From: Clitopilus passeckerianus
Taxonomy: Eukaryota > Basidiomycota > Agaricomycetes > Agaricales > Entolomataceae
NCBI GenBank assembly: GCA_944990035.1
Contig: CALYLX010000080.1
Location: forward strand, 496,001-560,000
DNA length: 64,000 nt
Reading direction: 5' to 3'
Shown: positions 21,356 through 31,254 of the stretch, in pieces
Layout of the letters: each line of letters opens with the position of its first letter
Position numbering within the stretch: the first letter of the stretch is position 1
Notes under the pieces: model-generated
Told to the model about the DNA's origin: nothing
The model's database searches: none
Seen by the model: only the letters and a program-made list of their open reading frames with translations
Program-made: the position numbers and the translations under genes

Positions 21356-21602
21356 ATGCGTCACAAATATGTATCTATGCTTCGCTTCTACTCACAGAAT
21401 GTGAATAGAAATTATGATCTTGTGTCATCACTCTTGGAGGAGCGTAAGAATGATTTTGATGTTCTCCTGCTACAAGAGCCTCCTTGGAGGCTAATACGCC
21501 GCACTGTGTCCACTACCAACCCAGAAGGGGAGGCAGTGATTGGTGCTCCCACTCATCCAGATTGGCTGGTCATGTTTAGACGCCCAGCATCTGAGACTGA
21601 CC
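21356..21602 (+). pseudogene. LINE ORF2 start (copy F), cut by copy G
   Basis: The first 82 codons of ORF2 (MRHKYVSMLRFYSQNVNRNY ... LLLQEPPWRLIRRT ... FRRPASETD) are present and open. Coding ends where the poly(T) of copy G starts at 21603. Confidence 0.85.
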
Positions 21603-21636
21603 TTTTTTTTTTTTTTTTTTTTTTGGTCAAAGCCCT

Positions 21637-21655
21637 ACGCCCCCGGAGGGGGCGT
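21637..21655 (-). other. LINE 3'-terminal RNA hairpin (copy G)
   Basis: ACGCCCCC, a 3-nt loop and GGGGGCGT form an 8-bp stem 13 nt before the poly(A). The hairpin recurs in copies C, D, E, J, L and O and, with paired base changes, in family 2 copy M (53832-53850). It is a likely recognition element for the reverse transcriptase. Confidence 0.7.
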
Positions 21656-21909
21656 CTGATAATTTATATTCCGGCGCCCGATCGCAGTCCGGTCGCAAGT
21701 ACCTAAATACATGCATTGTATACTAACGTAAGTAAAGAACCGTGTTCGTCGAGTGAACTACACTGAATACGAGGTGCACCAAAGAGCAAGCTAGGGTGGC
21801 CCCCGAGGATAAATCTGTCAACAAGTATGGTAGTGCGCAACGCCCCCCAGAAGCGGCGAGAACCCTGGAGGCCAGGCTCGCCGCTATATGAAGGATGGAG
21901 CACTGACGC

Positions 21910-24900
21910 CTATGCATGGAAAGCCATGCCAGACGCTTCGGCTTGTTCTCTGCGAACAAATTGGTGTGCACCCGGTACCCAGACAAGTTCGTCTGGGCGC
22001 GGGGGTGCAGTGGAGCCTGTTACAGGCATTCGTCGGCGATGGCCCTCGGCAGTGGGGAGGGCATTGCGGAGGCGTGTGGGGGCCTTGTCAGGCGGCCCAC
22101 GTCGCCGTGTCTTCCTGGCTTTGGGAAACGGCGGTGGAGGCTGTTGCGAGGGAAACGCAAAAGTGGTAGGGTTGTTCTCAAGGAAGAACAAGAAGGACGA
22201 CAGCTCCCGGCGCAAGCGCTGGTTGGGCCGTCGATGGAAGTGCGCGCACTGGTGAAGGATGTGTCCCCTCATTTCCAGTATGCGCCAGTCGCATGCACAC
22301 GCTGTCTCCCCATCCATGTTGAAGCGTGCGCGGAATTCGCCAATGGGTGCTTGACCCAGAGCTGCACGCGTAAGGCGCGCGGTGTGCGCATTGGAAGAGC
22401 CAACACGACGTAGCCAAGGCCCACCTTTGAGGTGAGTGGGCCTCAGGGAAGCACCTTTGTGCGTAAGGCGCAAGAAGTTGTTGCCAGAGTAAGAAGGCTG
22501 TTGCAGTAGACAAGTCCACTCATGCAGCATTCTATCCACAGTGCGTTTCCGGGCATACCCAAGGGATGTCCGGGGTTTGTTACCAGCACCTACCCGCAAG
22601 CCAGTGGCCGCCAAGTGAGCACGGTGGTGGATGTCCCAGTTGAGTCTTGAAGGGACATGAACAAAGTGGACGCGTCTGTCAGCGTCGCCCGAGAACCAAG
22701 CACGTAGTTTGGAGCAGATGGACAGCGAGTGTCCTTGCCCAGAGTGGAGAGACGGGTCCAAAGCCAGACGGATGGCTTTAGTCGAGTCTGAGAGCACAAC
22801 TATCTTCAGGCAGTTGTTGCGCAGGACAGCCTTGCTTATAGACAAGTCAATGGCTGCGAGCTCGGCATCATCAGAGAGGACTCTGCCTGATGCCATAGTG
22901 TATTCTTCTGGCCAAAGGTGCCATGAAGAAGGGAGCAAGCAGCAACCGCTTGGTGCTTCCTGCTTTTGGGAACAGACGCGTCAGCTGCCACCAACACTGT
23001 AGTGTCAGACAGATCTGCGTCAGCGCGAATCACATCCAAGTGGATGCGACGAGAATCAAGGGCATCCTTAGATGCTGCAATGATGGTGTCAAATGTAACC
23101 CTGCCAGAGTGCGTATCCAACAGGCGAAGGCCCGGGACCGCTTCTCCATGCACAGGGTTGAGAGGCTCAGAGACGCGCACAGCATGTGCGTCAGAATCCA
23201 CGATCGTAGAGAGCAAGTTGCCACGTGCGCGTGGCGACAAGTTGGAGAGAGACGAAGGGAGACGCATTGTCCCTTCATACAGCTGGTGCTTGTCACTAAT
23301 GAGCGACAGCGTAGGGTGGTTGCCAATCAGGGTGCCGATGCGCGCCTGGCCGCGTTCGACCAGTTTCCTGATGTGCAGATGAATGGGAGGGAGGCCAGCA
23401 ATAGACTCGGTCCCCCCACCTGGCGATGTGCGAAAGGCACCGGTGATCCACCTGGCAGCCTTGTGTTGCATGGCGCGCAAGTGCGATATAGCAGTCTTGC
23501 ACCTGGCACCTTTGTAGAACCAAAGGCCCACACCATACGTAGCGACCGGAAGGACGCATGCACGGTAGAGCAGTCGCTTCTGCATAGGGGTGATACCCCT
23601 TGACGAGTTACCAAGCATGATCATTGCCTTGACAGTGGTCAGAGCCTTGGTAGAGTAGTACTTGACATGGTGGCTAAAAGATAGCGACCGGTCAAAGTAG
23701 AAGCCCAAGTAGCGCCAAACGCTCTTGGGTTGGAGTGGCGAGTTGCCAGTGTGTGGAGCAAAGCCCAAGTCAATGGCAGGATTGACATCGTTGTGCTTGC
23801 GAGAGAAGTGGAAAACCTCTGTCTTATCATGTTCCAAGACAAGGCGAAGTGCAGTAACAAGCTCCGTGATAACGGTGTACGCTTGTTGGAGTAGGGTGAT
23901 GTTCTCCCCAAAGGATGCCGACTGGACGATAAGCGAACCATCGTCCACATACGACATGAGTGTAGTAGCAGCAGGTGGAATCCTACGCTCAAAGAGTCTC
24001 ATCACTGGCACCAAATAGAGCGCAGAGAGAAGAGGGGATAAAGCAGATCCCTGACCAACGCCAACATCTGCAGAGTACTTGCTGGACTCTTCGCCGTTCC
24101 AGCTGTAGGATGTGTGTCTCCCCACGAGGTACGACGCAAAGAAGTTGCAGACTTCTGGCGCAAAGCCCAGTCTGCGCAATATGCGTAGCAGCATGTCATG
24201 GTTGAGAGAGGGGAAGAACTGAGCAAGGTCAAAAGCGACCACGCTTGTCTTCAACCTTCTAGCCCAACCGGCTTTGACGATGTGAGTGAGATAAACACCC
24301 GCATCCTCAGTAGAGTGTTGGCGCACACCTCCAAACTGATTGGGGTGGAACACGCCGAATTTCTGCGCTTCAAACTGCATCCTGTTTGCAAGCATCTTCT
24401 CAAAGAGTTTCCCCAGCGTGTTGAGCAACACAATGGGGCGGAACATCTTGGGAGTTGAATAGTGCGGTTTGCCAGGCTTTGGAACAATGGCAGAGCGCGA
24501 CTCCTTGAAGTGAGAGGGCCAGTGACCAACCCGAAGGCAGGCATTGGCAATCTCGACGAATTTGGTTGCAATGACAGTGTCAACAACCAGGGATTTGAGC
24601 TGATACCATGTGAGGTGATCAGGACCTGGAGCGGAAGTGTTTGAGCACTTTGCCAGTTCTTCTCTGAGCTCGCTGACACCAAAGTCCCACCACTCGCGCA
24701 GAGGAGACTGAGGCACGTCGTCAAGCACAGAGGGGTCAACAGGGCGGTCAGACGCCGAGTTGTATGTTGAATCAAGAGCAGCCCACAGCGACTCAAGGGA
24801 GTTGCAAGGTTCACCATTGTGGCGAATTGCTTCGTGTGTAGGGAGCTCGCGCTGTTTGGCCCAGCGCATAAGATCCCATGGACGCTTGTTGGTAGTAGCA

Positions 24901-26000
24901 ATCGTCTGGATCCTACTATCAAAGAACTTGCGCTTGGCCACTTTTGTGGTCCTGCGGAACGCCTTGTAATCAGCGACCGCCTTGGAAGCGCGATACACTC
25001 TGACAGCCTCAGAGCACTCAGGGTTCCACCAGGACTTTGACCTGGTGGTGATGCGAGCAGTCTTTGAGTTGTTATCCCAAGACTGCTTAATAGCAGTTGC
25101 AATGGCGCCCGTGCAGCGTTCGATTGCTTCTGCTGTTGTGAGACCAGATGAGTCCAGTGCTCGCAAAGAAGAGGACAGCTCCTTTAGAAACTCTTCCTCT
25201 TGCTCGCTGCCCCTTGGCAGAGTGACGCGCTCAGCGGCCAGCTGCACAGGCTGGATAGGGAGCGTGACGGTCAGAGGAGCATGGTCAGAGGGTCCTTTCC
25301 ACTCTGTGACCACGCTGTGTGAAGTCCCTGCAGTGCGACCCACAGGGAGAAAGAATAGATCAATGACTGACGGCCTAAGGCTGACAGCATGCGGGAAGTG
25401 AGTAGGAGTGCGTACTGGTAGTACGCTAGCCTCCAAACCCAGGTCAAGCGCAACATCACATAGTTCAGTTGCAACATGATTTGTAGAGTTGTAGTCTGGG
25501 TCCCAGACTGACGACTTGCAGTTGAAGTCCCCTGCCATGCAGAGCATGCTTGGGAGACGTGGGGCATTGTCACACAACCAGCGAATGGCAGTACCATCCC
25601 CTGGGTCAGAGTAGACATTAGCGAACTGTATTTGAGCACCAGCACTCCCATACAGTGTTGTGACCACCACATCATTGTGGTTGGCGAGGTCGGTGCGAAA
25701 TGCGGGCCGCATGCCTGCAAGACGCCTATGCACAAACGTCATAACGCGTGGGCGGTCAGTCTCAGATGCCGGACGTCTAAACATCACTAGCCAGTCTGGG
25801 TGAGTGGGAGCACCAATCACTGCCTCCCCTTCCGGGTTGGTAGTAGACACAGTGCGGCGTATGAGCCTCCAGGGAGGCTCTTGCAACAGAAGCACGTCAA
25901 AATCGTTCTTACGCTCTTCCAGGAGAGATGACACTAGATCATGATTTCTATTCACATTCTGTGAGTAGAAGTGAAGCATAGATACATATTTGTGACGCAT
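21910..26000 (-). pseudogene. LINE ORF2 of copy G: EN-RT-RNase H, one frameshift
   Basis: A protein of about 1,363 aa starting at ATG 26000. Residues about 1-240 are an AP-type endonuclease (LLLQEPPW, MAGDFNCKSSVWDP, EWKGPSDHAPLTV). RT follows at about 515-760 with AFDLAQFFPS, GVGQGSALSPLL and SYVDDGSLI intact. RNase H lies near 1000-1130 (VAADAS, AELAAID, LSDST) and a zinc motif near 1237 (CACDWRILEMRGHILHQC). A 1-base loss in a G run near 22917 (CTGGCC for CTGGGCC) shifts the frame between LLHGTFG and EEYTMASG. If that is a sequencing error the gene is intact. It would nick target DNA and prime reverse transcription there. Confidence 0.9.
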
Positions 26001-26008
26001 AAAGTAAT

Positions 26009-28420
26009 TTAAACGTGAGCAGTACGATCACCCAGAGCCGACTGAATCGGTCTCCTCCTGGGTGGTTGAACGTTAGCATAACTTTGCGGTGCTCTAGCAG
26101 AAAAGCGTACCGCATCGTTGACTTCATACCGGCGCTGGATCCAGCCAGCGTCAAATCGGTGACGAGAGAAGGCGCACTTGGACGAATCCGCTGTGTGTGC
26201 CTTGCCGCAGTTGATGCACCTGGGTGCGTGGGGGCACGGTTCACCATCAGGAGTGGCAGGAACCGGGGGATTCGCATCAGGCTTCTCCCAACAGCAGTGG
26301 GAGAGCTTGCGATGATTCTGCGTGTCATGGCCATAGCCACAATGCGCGCAGGAGTTGTACTGCTGCCTGCAAGAGGCAGTGGGATGACCCCAAGCCCAGC
26401 AGCGCTGGCACTGGGGAACGCCAGCATGCACACTGGCAGGGGAGATGTTGCAGAGGCGACCACCAATGGACACCTTCTTGTTGGTGATGGACTTGAGGGC
26501 GGTACCAGACCTAGAGTCCCAGAAGTCGAAGAAGACCACGCACATATCATGCGATGGGCTGGCGCGATGAATACGTGGCTTTCCAGCAAGCTGGAGCGAC
26601 GATGTAGTGGTGTTCTGACGCAGGAGTGCTTCCATGGTGTCAGGAGTGACTGGAGTACTGCCCACTGCGCCAGAGGAGTAGTAGGGCACACCAGTGATGC
26701 GGGCGTAGGAACGCGATGCAGGGACCTCTACATTCACGTTGACAATTGGCTGGCCACCCTCTGTAAGAGGATACCAAACGCGCTGCACAGCGAGCCGGAT
26801 AATGCCCAGGTCGCTGTGGGTGGGTGTGTCGCTGAAGTGGACAATGATAGCGTCACCCCTGCCTACTTCGGCATGAATGGCGTTGTTGCGAGAACCTCCA
26901 GCAGACAGCCGGAGGTTGAGAGTAGAAACAGCCTGTTCAGGCGGAATGGGGAGAGGCGCAGGGATGGCATCACTGCCAGTGCCTCTGCGCACATAAATAA
27001 AGCACTGCCTGCGAGATGGGCCGCGCGTGGTGGATTTGAGCTTCTGCTTCTTCTTCAAAGGAGAGGGAGCAGAGGGGAGGGGAGAGGACGCTGCCTTGCG
27101 CTTGTTGGCATTAGAATTGTCCTTGAGTTGCGCTACTTCATCCCAAGATAATCCAGGGAGATGACGCGCGAGTTCAGCAAGTTCTGCGCATTGGTGCGCA
27201 GACATGCCAACAGTAACCTCTGCAAAAGAGCGAGGGGCGGGGTTTGCAGGACGTCTGGGCGGCTGCGAAGCGACAGAAGCGTAGGACGCCTTGGGAGCGC
27301 GCTGACGCTGTTGCAGTTGCTGCTGCTGCTGCTGGGGCGCATTAGCAGGCTTGGGCGCACGCACAGCATGCGGGTTAGGTGCCCTGCGCGGTGCAGCAGG
27401 CGCTTGGGGAGGAGGGCGGGCAAACCGGCGCTGGAATTGCATCCAGTTACCCGAATGGATCCGCTCAGGCTGCGGTTGCGAAGGGGCAGCACCTGTGGCA
27501 ACACCTGGGGCAGGTCCAGGGACCCGGCTGCCAGATTGTTGAGATGTTGCTGTGGACTCCTGTCCCTCCATGGGAGCCGGAGATTTGTGACCAGTGGCAG
27601 TGTGTTCCGTGGGTCGGGGAGGGGTAACCTGAGTCCTGGCGCCTTGGGAGGCGCTGGAGGAGGTGGGGGCGACTGCAGGAGCAGGGGAGGCCGGTGCTAC
27701 ACCATGCCCACCTGCTGCAGCAGTGGAGGGAGTGGATGCTGCGCTTGCAGCACCCTTGGGAGCAGCAGTGCGTGCAGGGCGCTGCTGGGGGGAAGGAGAC
27801 GGCAGGAGAGCATCCAATGCATCCCTAACACGTCGAATTTGGGGGAGACACTCCTCATCCACACTGAGGTAGTCTGTGATATGAACAGATGCCGCGCGAG
27901 CAACTGTTGAGACAAGGCAGTCTGCAATGAGCTTCGCCTGAAGCTCATCTACAGCACTAGGTGGACAGTGGTCCATCCAGCCTTGCATAGTGACAAGAGC
28001 ATCGGTAAGGGCCTCTACATCGTCCCTGACGGCCGCCTCTGTAGCCTGTAAAGACAGGGTATAAGAGTCCTTCTCTTCGTGTCCTGGAAACAGAGCTTTG
28101 AACTCTGTTTGAGTGGGAGAGGCTGCCCTGGAGGCAGTTCTAGACTTGGGCTGCGCTACAGCAGCGCCAGAGGCGTTCTTCCTGCGCTTGTGCTCTGGGG
28201 AGGAAGGGGCTGAAGGAGCAGGGCCCTCATCTGCATCGAAATCATCGTCCTCCTCCATTGCTGGAGTGGGACGCTTGTTCCGAGCGCCAGAGGGGCCCTG
28301 GGGTGTTTCTTCACCATCAAATGCGCCATAGTCACGACCATAGCCCTTCTGAGGTGTGGATGGCGTTGGAGTTGGATCCGGCGGCCAGGGAGTCTTCTTG
28401 CTGCCTCCTGCACTACTCAT
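26009..28420 (-). CDS. LINE ORF1 of copy G, zinc-knuckle RNA-binding protein
   Basis: An intact 803-aa frame from ATG 28420 (MSSAGGSKKTPWPPDP) to the TAA at 26009. The N-terminus is Pro/Ser-rich with a basic patch (EHKRRKNASG). Residues about 125-230 form a variable module (FKALFPGHEEKDSYTLSL ... RRVRDALDALLPS) that differs in type between copies. Then come a low-complexity Ala/Pro/Ser linker, a Gln run, ARHLPGLSWDEVAQLKDNSN, the basic KKKQKLKSTTRGPSRRQ, and three Cys/His motifs near 671-750 (CQRCWAWGHPTASC, CAHCGYGHDTQNH, CINCGKAHTADSSKC). It should bind element RNA in a cytoplasmic particle. The stop lies 8 nt before the ORF2 ATG. Confidence 0.92.
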   Translation of the reverse strand: MSSAGGSKKTPWPPDPTPTPSTPQKGYGRDYGAFDGEETPQGPSGARNKRPTPAMEEDDDFDADEGPAPSAPSSPEHKRRKNASGAAVAQPKSRTASRAASPTQTEFKALFPGHEEKDSYTLSLQATEAAVRDDVEALTDALVTMQGWMDHCPPSAVDELQAKLIADCLVSTVARAASVHITDYLSVDEECLPQIRRVRDALDALLPSPSPQQRPARTAAPKGAASAASTPSTAAAGGHGVAPASPAPAVAPTSSSASQGARTQVTPPRPTEHTATGHKSPAPMEGQESTATSQQSGSRVPGPAPGVATGAAPSQPQPERIHSGNWMQFQRRFARPPPQAPAAPRRAPNPHAVRAPKPANAPQQQQQQLQQRQRAPKASYASVASQPPRRPANPAPRSFAEVTVGMSAHQCAELAELARHLPGLSWDEVAQLKDNSNANKRKAASSPLPSAPSPLKKKQKLKSTTRGPSRRQCFIYVRRGTGSDAIPAPLPIPPEQAVSTLNLRLSAGGSRNNAIHAEVGRGDAIIVHFSDTPTHSDLGIIRLAVQRVWYPLTEGGQPIVNVNVEVPASRSYARITGVPYYSSGAVGSTPVTPDTMEALLRQNTTTSSLQLAGKPRIHRASPSHDMCVVFFDFWDSRSGTALKSITNKKVSIGGRLCNISPASVHAGVPQCQRCWAWGHPTASCRQQYNSCAHCGYGHDTQNHRKLSHCCWEKPDANPPVPATPDGEPCPHAPRCINCGKAHTADSSKCAFSRHRFDAGWIQRRYEVNDAVRFSARAPQSYANVQPPRRRPIQSALGDRTAHV

Positions 28421-28533
28421 AGTGCAGACAGGCAGATATACTGGACAATAAAGCGGTGTGCAAGCTGCTGGAGGGCGAATTTGCGTCGCTGTTGTGGCTG
28501 TGATGTTGGTGGTAACAGATCAAAAGGGAGATG

Positions 28534-30253
28534 AAGTCGCCGTGGGTGGGGGTGTCACTAAAGTGAACAATGATTGCGTCGCCTCTGCCCACTTCGGCAT
28601 GGATGGCGTTGTTGCGGGAACCTCCATTAGACAAACGAAGGTTGAGGGTGGAAACCGCCTGTTCAGGCGCAATGGGGAGGGGAGCAGGGATAGCATCATC
28701 CCCAGTGCCTCTGCGCACATAGATGAAGCACTGCCTGCGTGAGGGACCGCGTGTAGTGGATTTGAGCTTCTGCTTCTTCTTCAAAGGAGAGGGAGCAGAG
28801 GGGAGGGGAGAGGACGCTGCCTTGCGCTTGTTAGCATTAGAATTGTCCTTGAGTTGCGCTACTTCATCCCAGGATAGTCCAGGGAGATGGCGCGCGAGTT
28901 CAGCAAGTTCTGCGCATTGGTGCGCAGTCATGCCAACAGTAACCTCTGCAAAAGAGCGAGGGGCGGTGTGTGCAGGCCTCCTAGGCGGCTGCAAAGCGAC
29001 AGAAGCGTAGGACGCCTTGGGAGCGCGCTGACGCTGTTGTGGTTGCTGCTGCTGCTGGGACGCATTGGCAGGCTTTGGTGCACGCACAGCATGCGGATTA
29101 GGCGCTCTACGCGGTGTAGCAGGCGCCTGGGGAGGGGGGCGGGCAAACCGGCGCTGGAATTGCATCCAGTTACCTGAATGGATCCGCTCTGGTTGCGGTT
29201 GGGAAGGGGCAGCACCTGTAGCAACACCTGAGTCCAGTCCAGGGACCGGGTTGTTAGGTTGCTGAGATGTTGCTGTGGACTCCTGTCCCTCCATGGGGGC
29301 CAGAGATTTGTGACCAGTGGCAGTGTGTTCCGCGGGTCGGGGAGAGGTAACCTGGGTCCTGGCGCCTTGGGAGGCGCTGGAGGAGGAGGGGGCGCCTGCT
29401 GGGGCAGAGGAGGCCGGTGCTACACCATGCCCTCCTGCAGCAGCAGAGGAGTGTGCGGATGCAGCTGGCGCTGCACCTGAGGAAGCAGCGGCGCGCTTGG
29501 GGCGCTGCTGGGGAGGGGGAGGAGGTAGGAGGCTGTTTAAGGCGTCTCTAACACGCCTGACTTGAGGCACATGTCCTTCATCTACAGAAAGATAGTCAAG
29601 GAAGTGCGAGCTCACTGCTTGTGCAACAGTGCTGATAAGGGCATTGGCGATCTCTCGAGCATTCCGCTCGTCGTCAAAGGATGATGCAACCTGCACCATC
29701 CACCCTTGGATAGTCGAGAGGGAGTCTGTGAGTGCCTCAACGTCATCCTCTGCAGCGCTCTCAGTGGCCTGCAGTGTCAAACCGCAGGATTCCGACTCAT
29801 CGTGACCAGTAAACAGAGGAAGGAACTCTGTTTGGGAGGGTGAACCAGCCCTAGAGGCAGTTCTGGACTTGGGCTGCGCAACGGCAGCACCAGAGGCGTC
29901 CTTCCTGCGCTTATGTTCAGAGGAGGAAGGGGCAGAGGGAGCAGGGCTTCCAGCATACTCAAGACCATCATCCTCATCCATTGCTGGAGTTGGACGCTTG
30001 TTTCGAGCGCCAGAGGGTCCCTGGGGGGTTTCTTCGCCGTCAAATGCGCCATAGCTATTGCCATGATCCCTCTGAGGCGTGGAGGGCATCGGGGGTGGGT
30101 CCGGCGGCCGGGAGTTCTTCTTGTTGCCTCCTGCACTACTCATAGTGCAGACAGGCGTGAAAGCTGGTGAGTTGAGCGGTGTGCAAGTGCTTGAGGGCGA
30201 ATTTGCGTCACTGTTGTGGCTGTAATAGTGGTGGTAACAGATCAAAGAGGATG
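28534..30253 (-). mobile_element. LINE copy H: 5'UTR and most of ORF1
   Basis: A minus-strand LINE starting CATCCTCTTTGATCTG at 30253, with the ORF1 ATG at 30143 (MSSAGGNKKNSRPPDPPPMP). ORF1 is open for about 535 codons and ends at HFSDTPTHGD, where copy G begins. Its variable module (FLPLFTGHDESESCGLTL ... YLSVDEGHVPQVRRVRDALN) differs from that of copy G. It lies in the left arm of the large inverted repeat and matches copy J at 42234-43893. Confidence 0.88.
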
Positions 30254-30742
30254 CCAGCAAGCTGGAGCGACGACATAGTGGTGTTCTGACGCAGGAGTGC
30301 TTCCATAGTGTCAGGAGTGACTGGAGTTCTGCCCACTGCGCCAGAGGAGTAGTAGGGCACACCAGTGATGCGGGCGTAGGAATGCGATGCAGGGACCTCT
30401 ACATTCACGTTGACAATCGGCTGGCCACCCTCTGTAAGAGGGTACCAAACGCGCTGCACAGCGAGCCGGATAATGCCCAGGTCGCTGTGGGTGGGTGTGT
30501 TGCTGAAGTGGACAATGATAGCGTCACCCCTGCCTACTTCGGCATGAATGGCATTGTTGCGAGAACCTCCAGCAGACAGCCGGAGGTTGAGAGTAGAAAC
30601 AGCCTGTTCAGGCGGAATGGGGAGAGGCGCAGGGATAGCATCGCTGCCAGTGCCTCTGCACACATAAATGAAGCACTGTCTGCGCGATGGGCCGCGCGTG
30701 GTGGATTTGAGCGTCTGCTTCTTCTTCAAAGGAGAGGGAGCA
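30254..30742 (-). mobile_element. LINE copy I: ORF1 middle fragment
   Basis: A minus-strand ORF1 piece from APSPLKKKQTLKSTTRGPSR to TSSLQLAG-like sequence, joined at 30253/30254 to the 5' end of copy H and at about 30742 to non-LINE unit U. The same arrangement appears inverted at 41749-42233. Confidence 0.85.
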
Positions 30743-31254
30743 GTATGCTGTTCCAAATGCACAAAAAATAAAAAGTGCCGTATTATTCAACCTAGTGCCG
30801 TATTACTCATGAGGTGCCATGTATTGTATATAGAGGAGCTGTATGCCTTATATCATTCACATTTCGAATGCCATCTATGATCTCAATTGTGGCACCTCTT
30901 TTGCGAAACTTAGAATCAGGGCATTGAAATCTCATAAGAGGGTTGAGTGGTTGTTGGAATAGCCGGTTTACCGTGTTAGCCGGTTTGATATCCCCGGCTG
31001 AGCCTGCTTTGCTCGAGATGAGCTTCAAAGATCGGGTCCAAACGCCCTCTTGCACTGTTACAGTATTTATAAGGCTTAGTATACGAGAAGATATATATAA
31101 TATGAGCTTAAGTCCTGAGTATTGGCCACTACGGCCTTCTGTGTGTATCTCTGTGGTACATTCTTTCGAGGGTCCTTGAGTAAATCTCCCTCCTCCGCGC
31201 GTTTGATGGCTTATGTCATCGAGCCCACAGCCACACCTTGCCTTTTTCGTCACA

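Larger units (their letters stand above)
19907..21602 (+). mobile_element. LINE copy F: ORF1 C-half and ORF2 start
   Basis: A plus-strand LINE piece starting inside ORF1 right after the poly(A) of copy E and ending inside the ORF2 endonuclease, where the poly(T) of copy G begins. The ORF1-ORF2 boundary is preserved (stop TAA, 8 nt, ATG 21356). Confidence 0.85.
21603..28533 (-). mobile_element. LINE copy G: essentially full-length, 6.9 kb
   Basis: This is the most complete LINE. On the minus strand it starts CATCTCCCTTTTGATCTG at 28533, has a 113-nt 5'UTR, ORF1, an 8-nt gap, ORF2, a 3'UTR of about 285 bp, the hairpin and 22 A residues (21603-21624). The only coding defect found is one frameshift in ORF2. 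RT with RNase H and a C-terminal CxC-H-C motif points to the Tad1/I group. No target-site duplication is visible: the 5' flank is copy H and the 3' flank copy F, which are not contiguous parts of one sequence. Confidence 0.92.
28534..31242 (-). repeat. Left arm of 2.7-kb inverted repeat
   Basis: This arm consists of LINE H, LINE I and a 0.5-kb unit U (30743-31242). It matches 41247-43893 in opposite orientation, nearly base for base in the parts compared. The inner boundary is at CCACACCTTGCC (31231-31242). Unit U has no recognised coding content; it includes TAATACGGCACT-type short repeats next to the LINE junction and an AACACGGTAAACCGGCTA stretch. The outer boundary is the 5' end of copy G. 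Confidence 0.9.

Noticed and set aside
26015..27151. Long open frame of 378 codons on the plus strand
   Set aside because: It is antisense to the conserved ORF1 of copy G, has no domain, and mirrors ORF1 codon bias; similar shadows lie opposite every LINE ORF.
27161..27910. Plus-strand frame of 249 codons
   Set aside because: Antisense of the low-complexity Ala/Pro/Gln linker of ORF1; GC-rich repeats make open antisense frames common.
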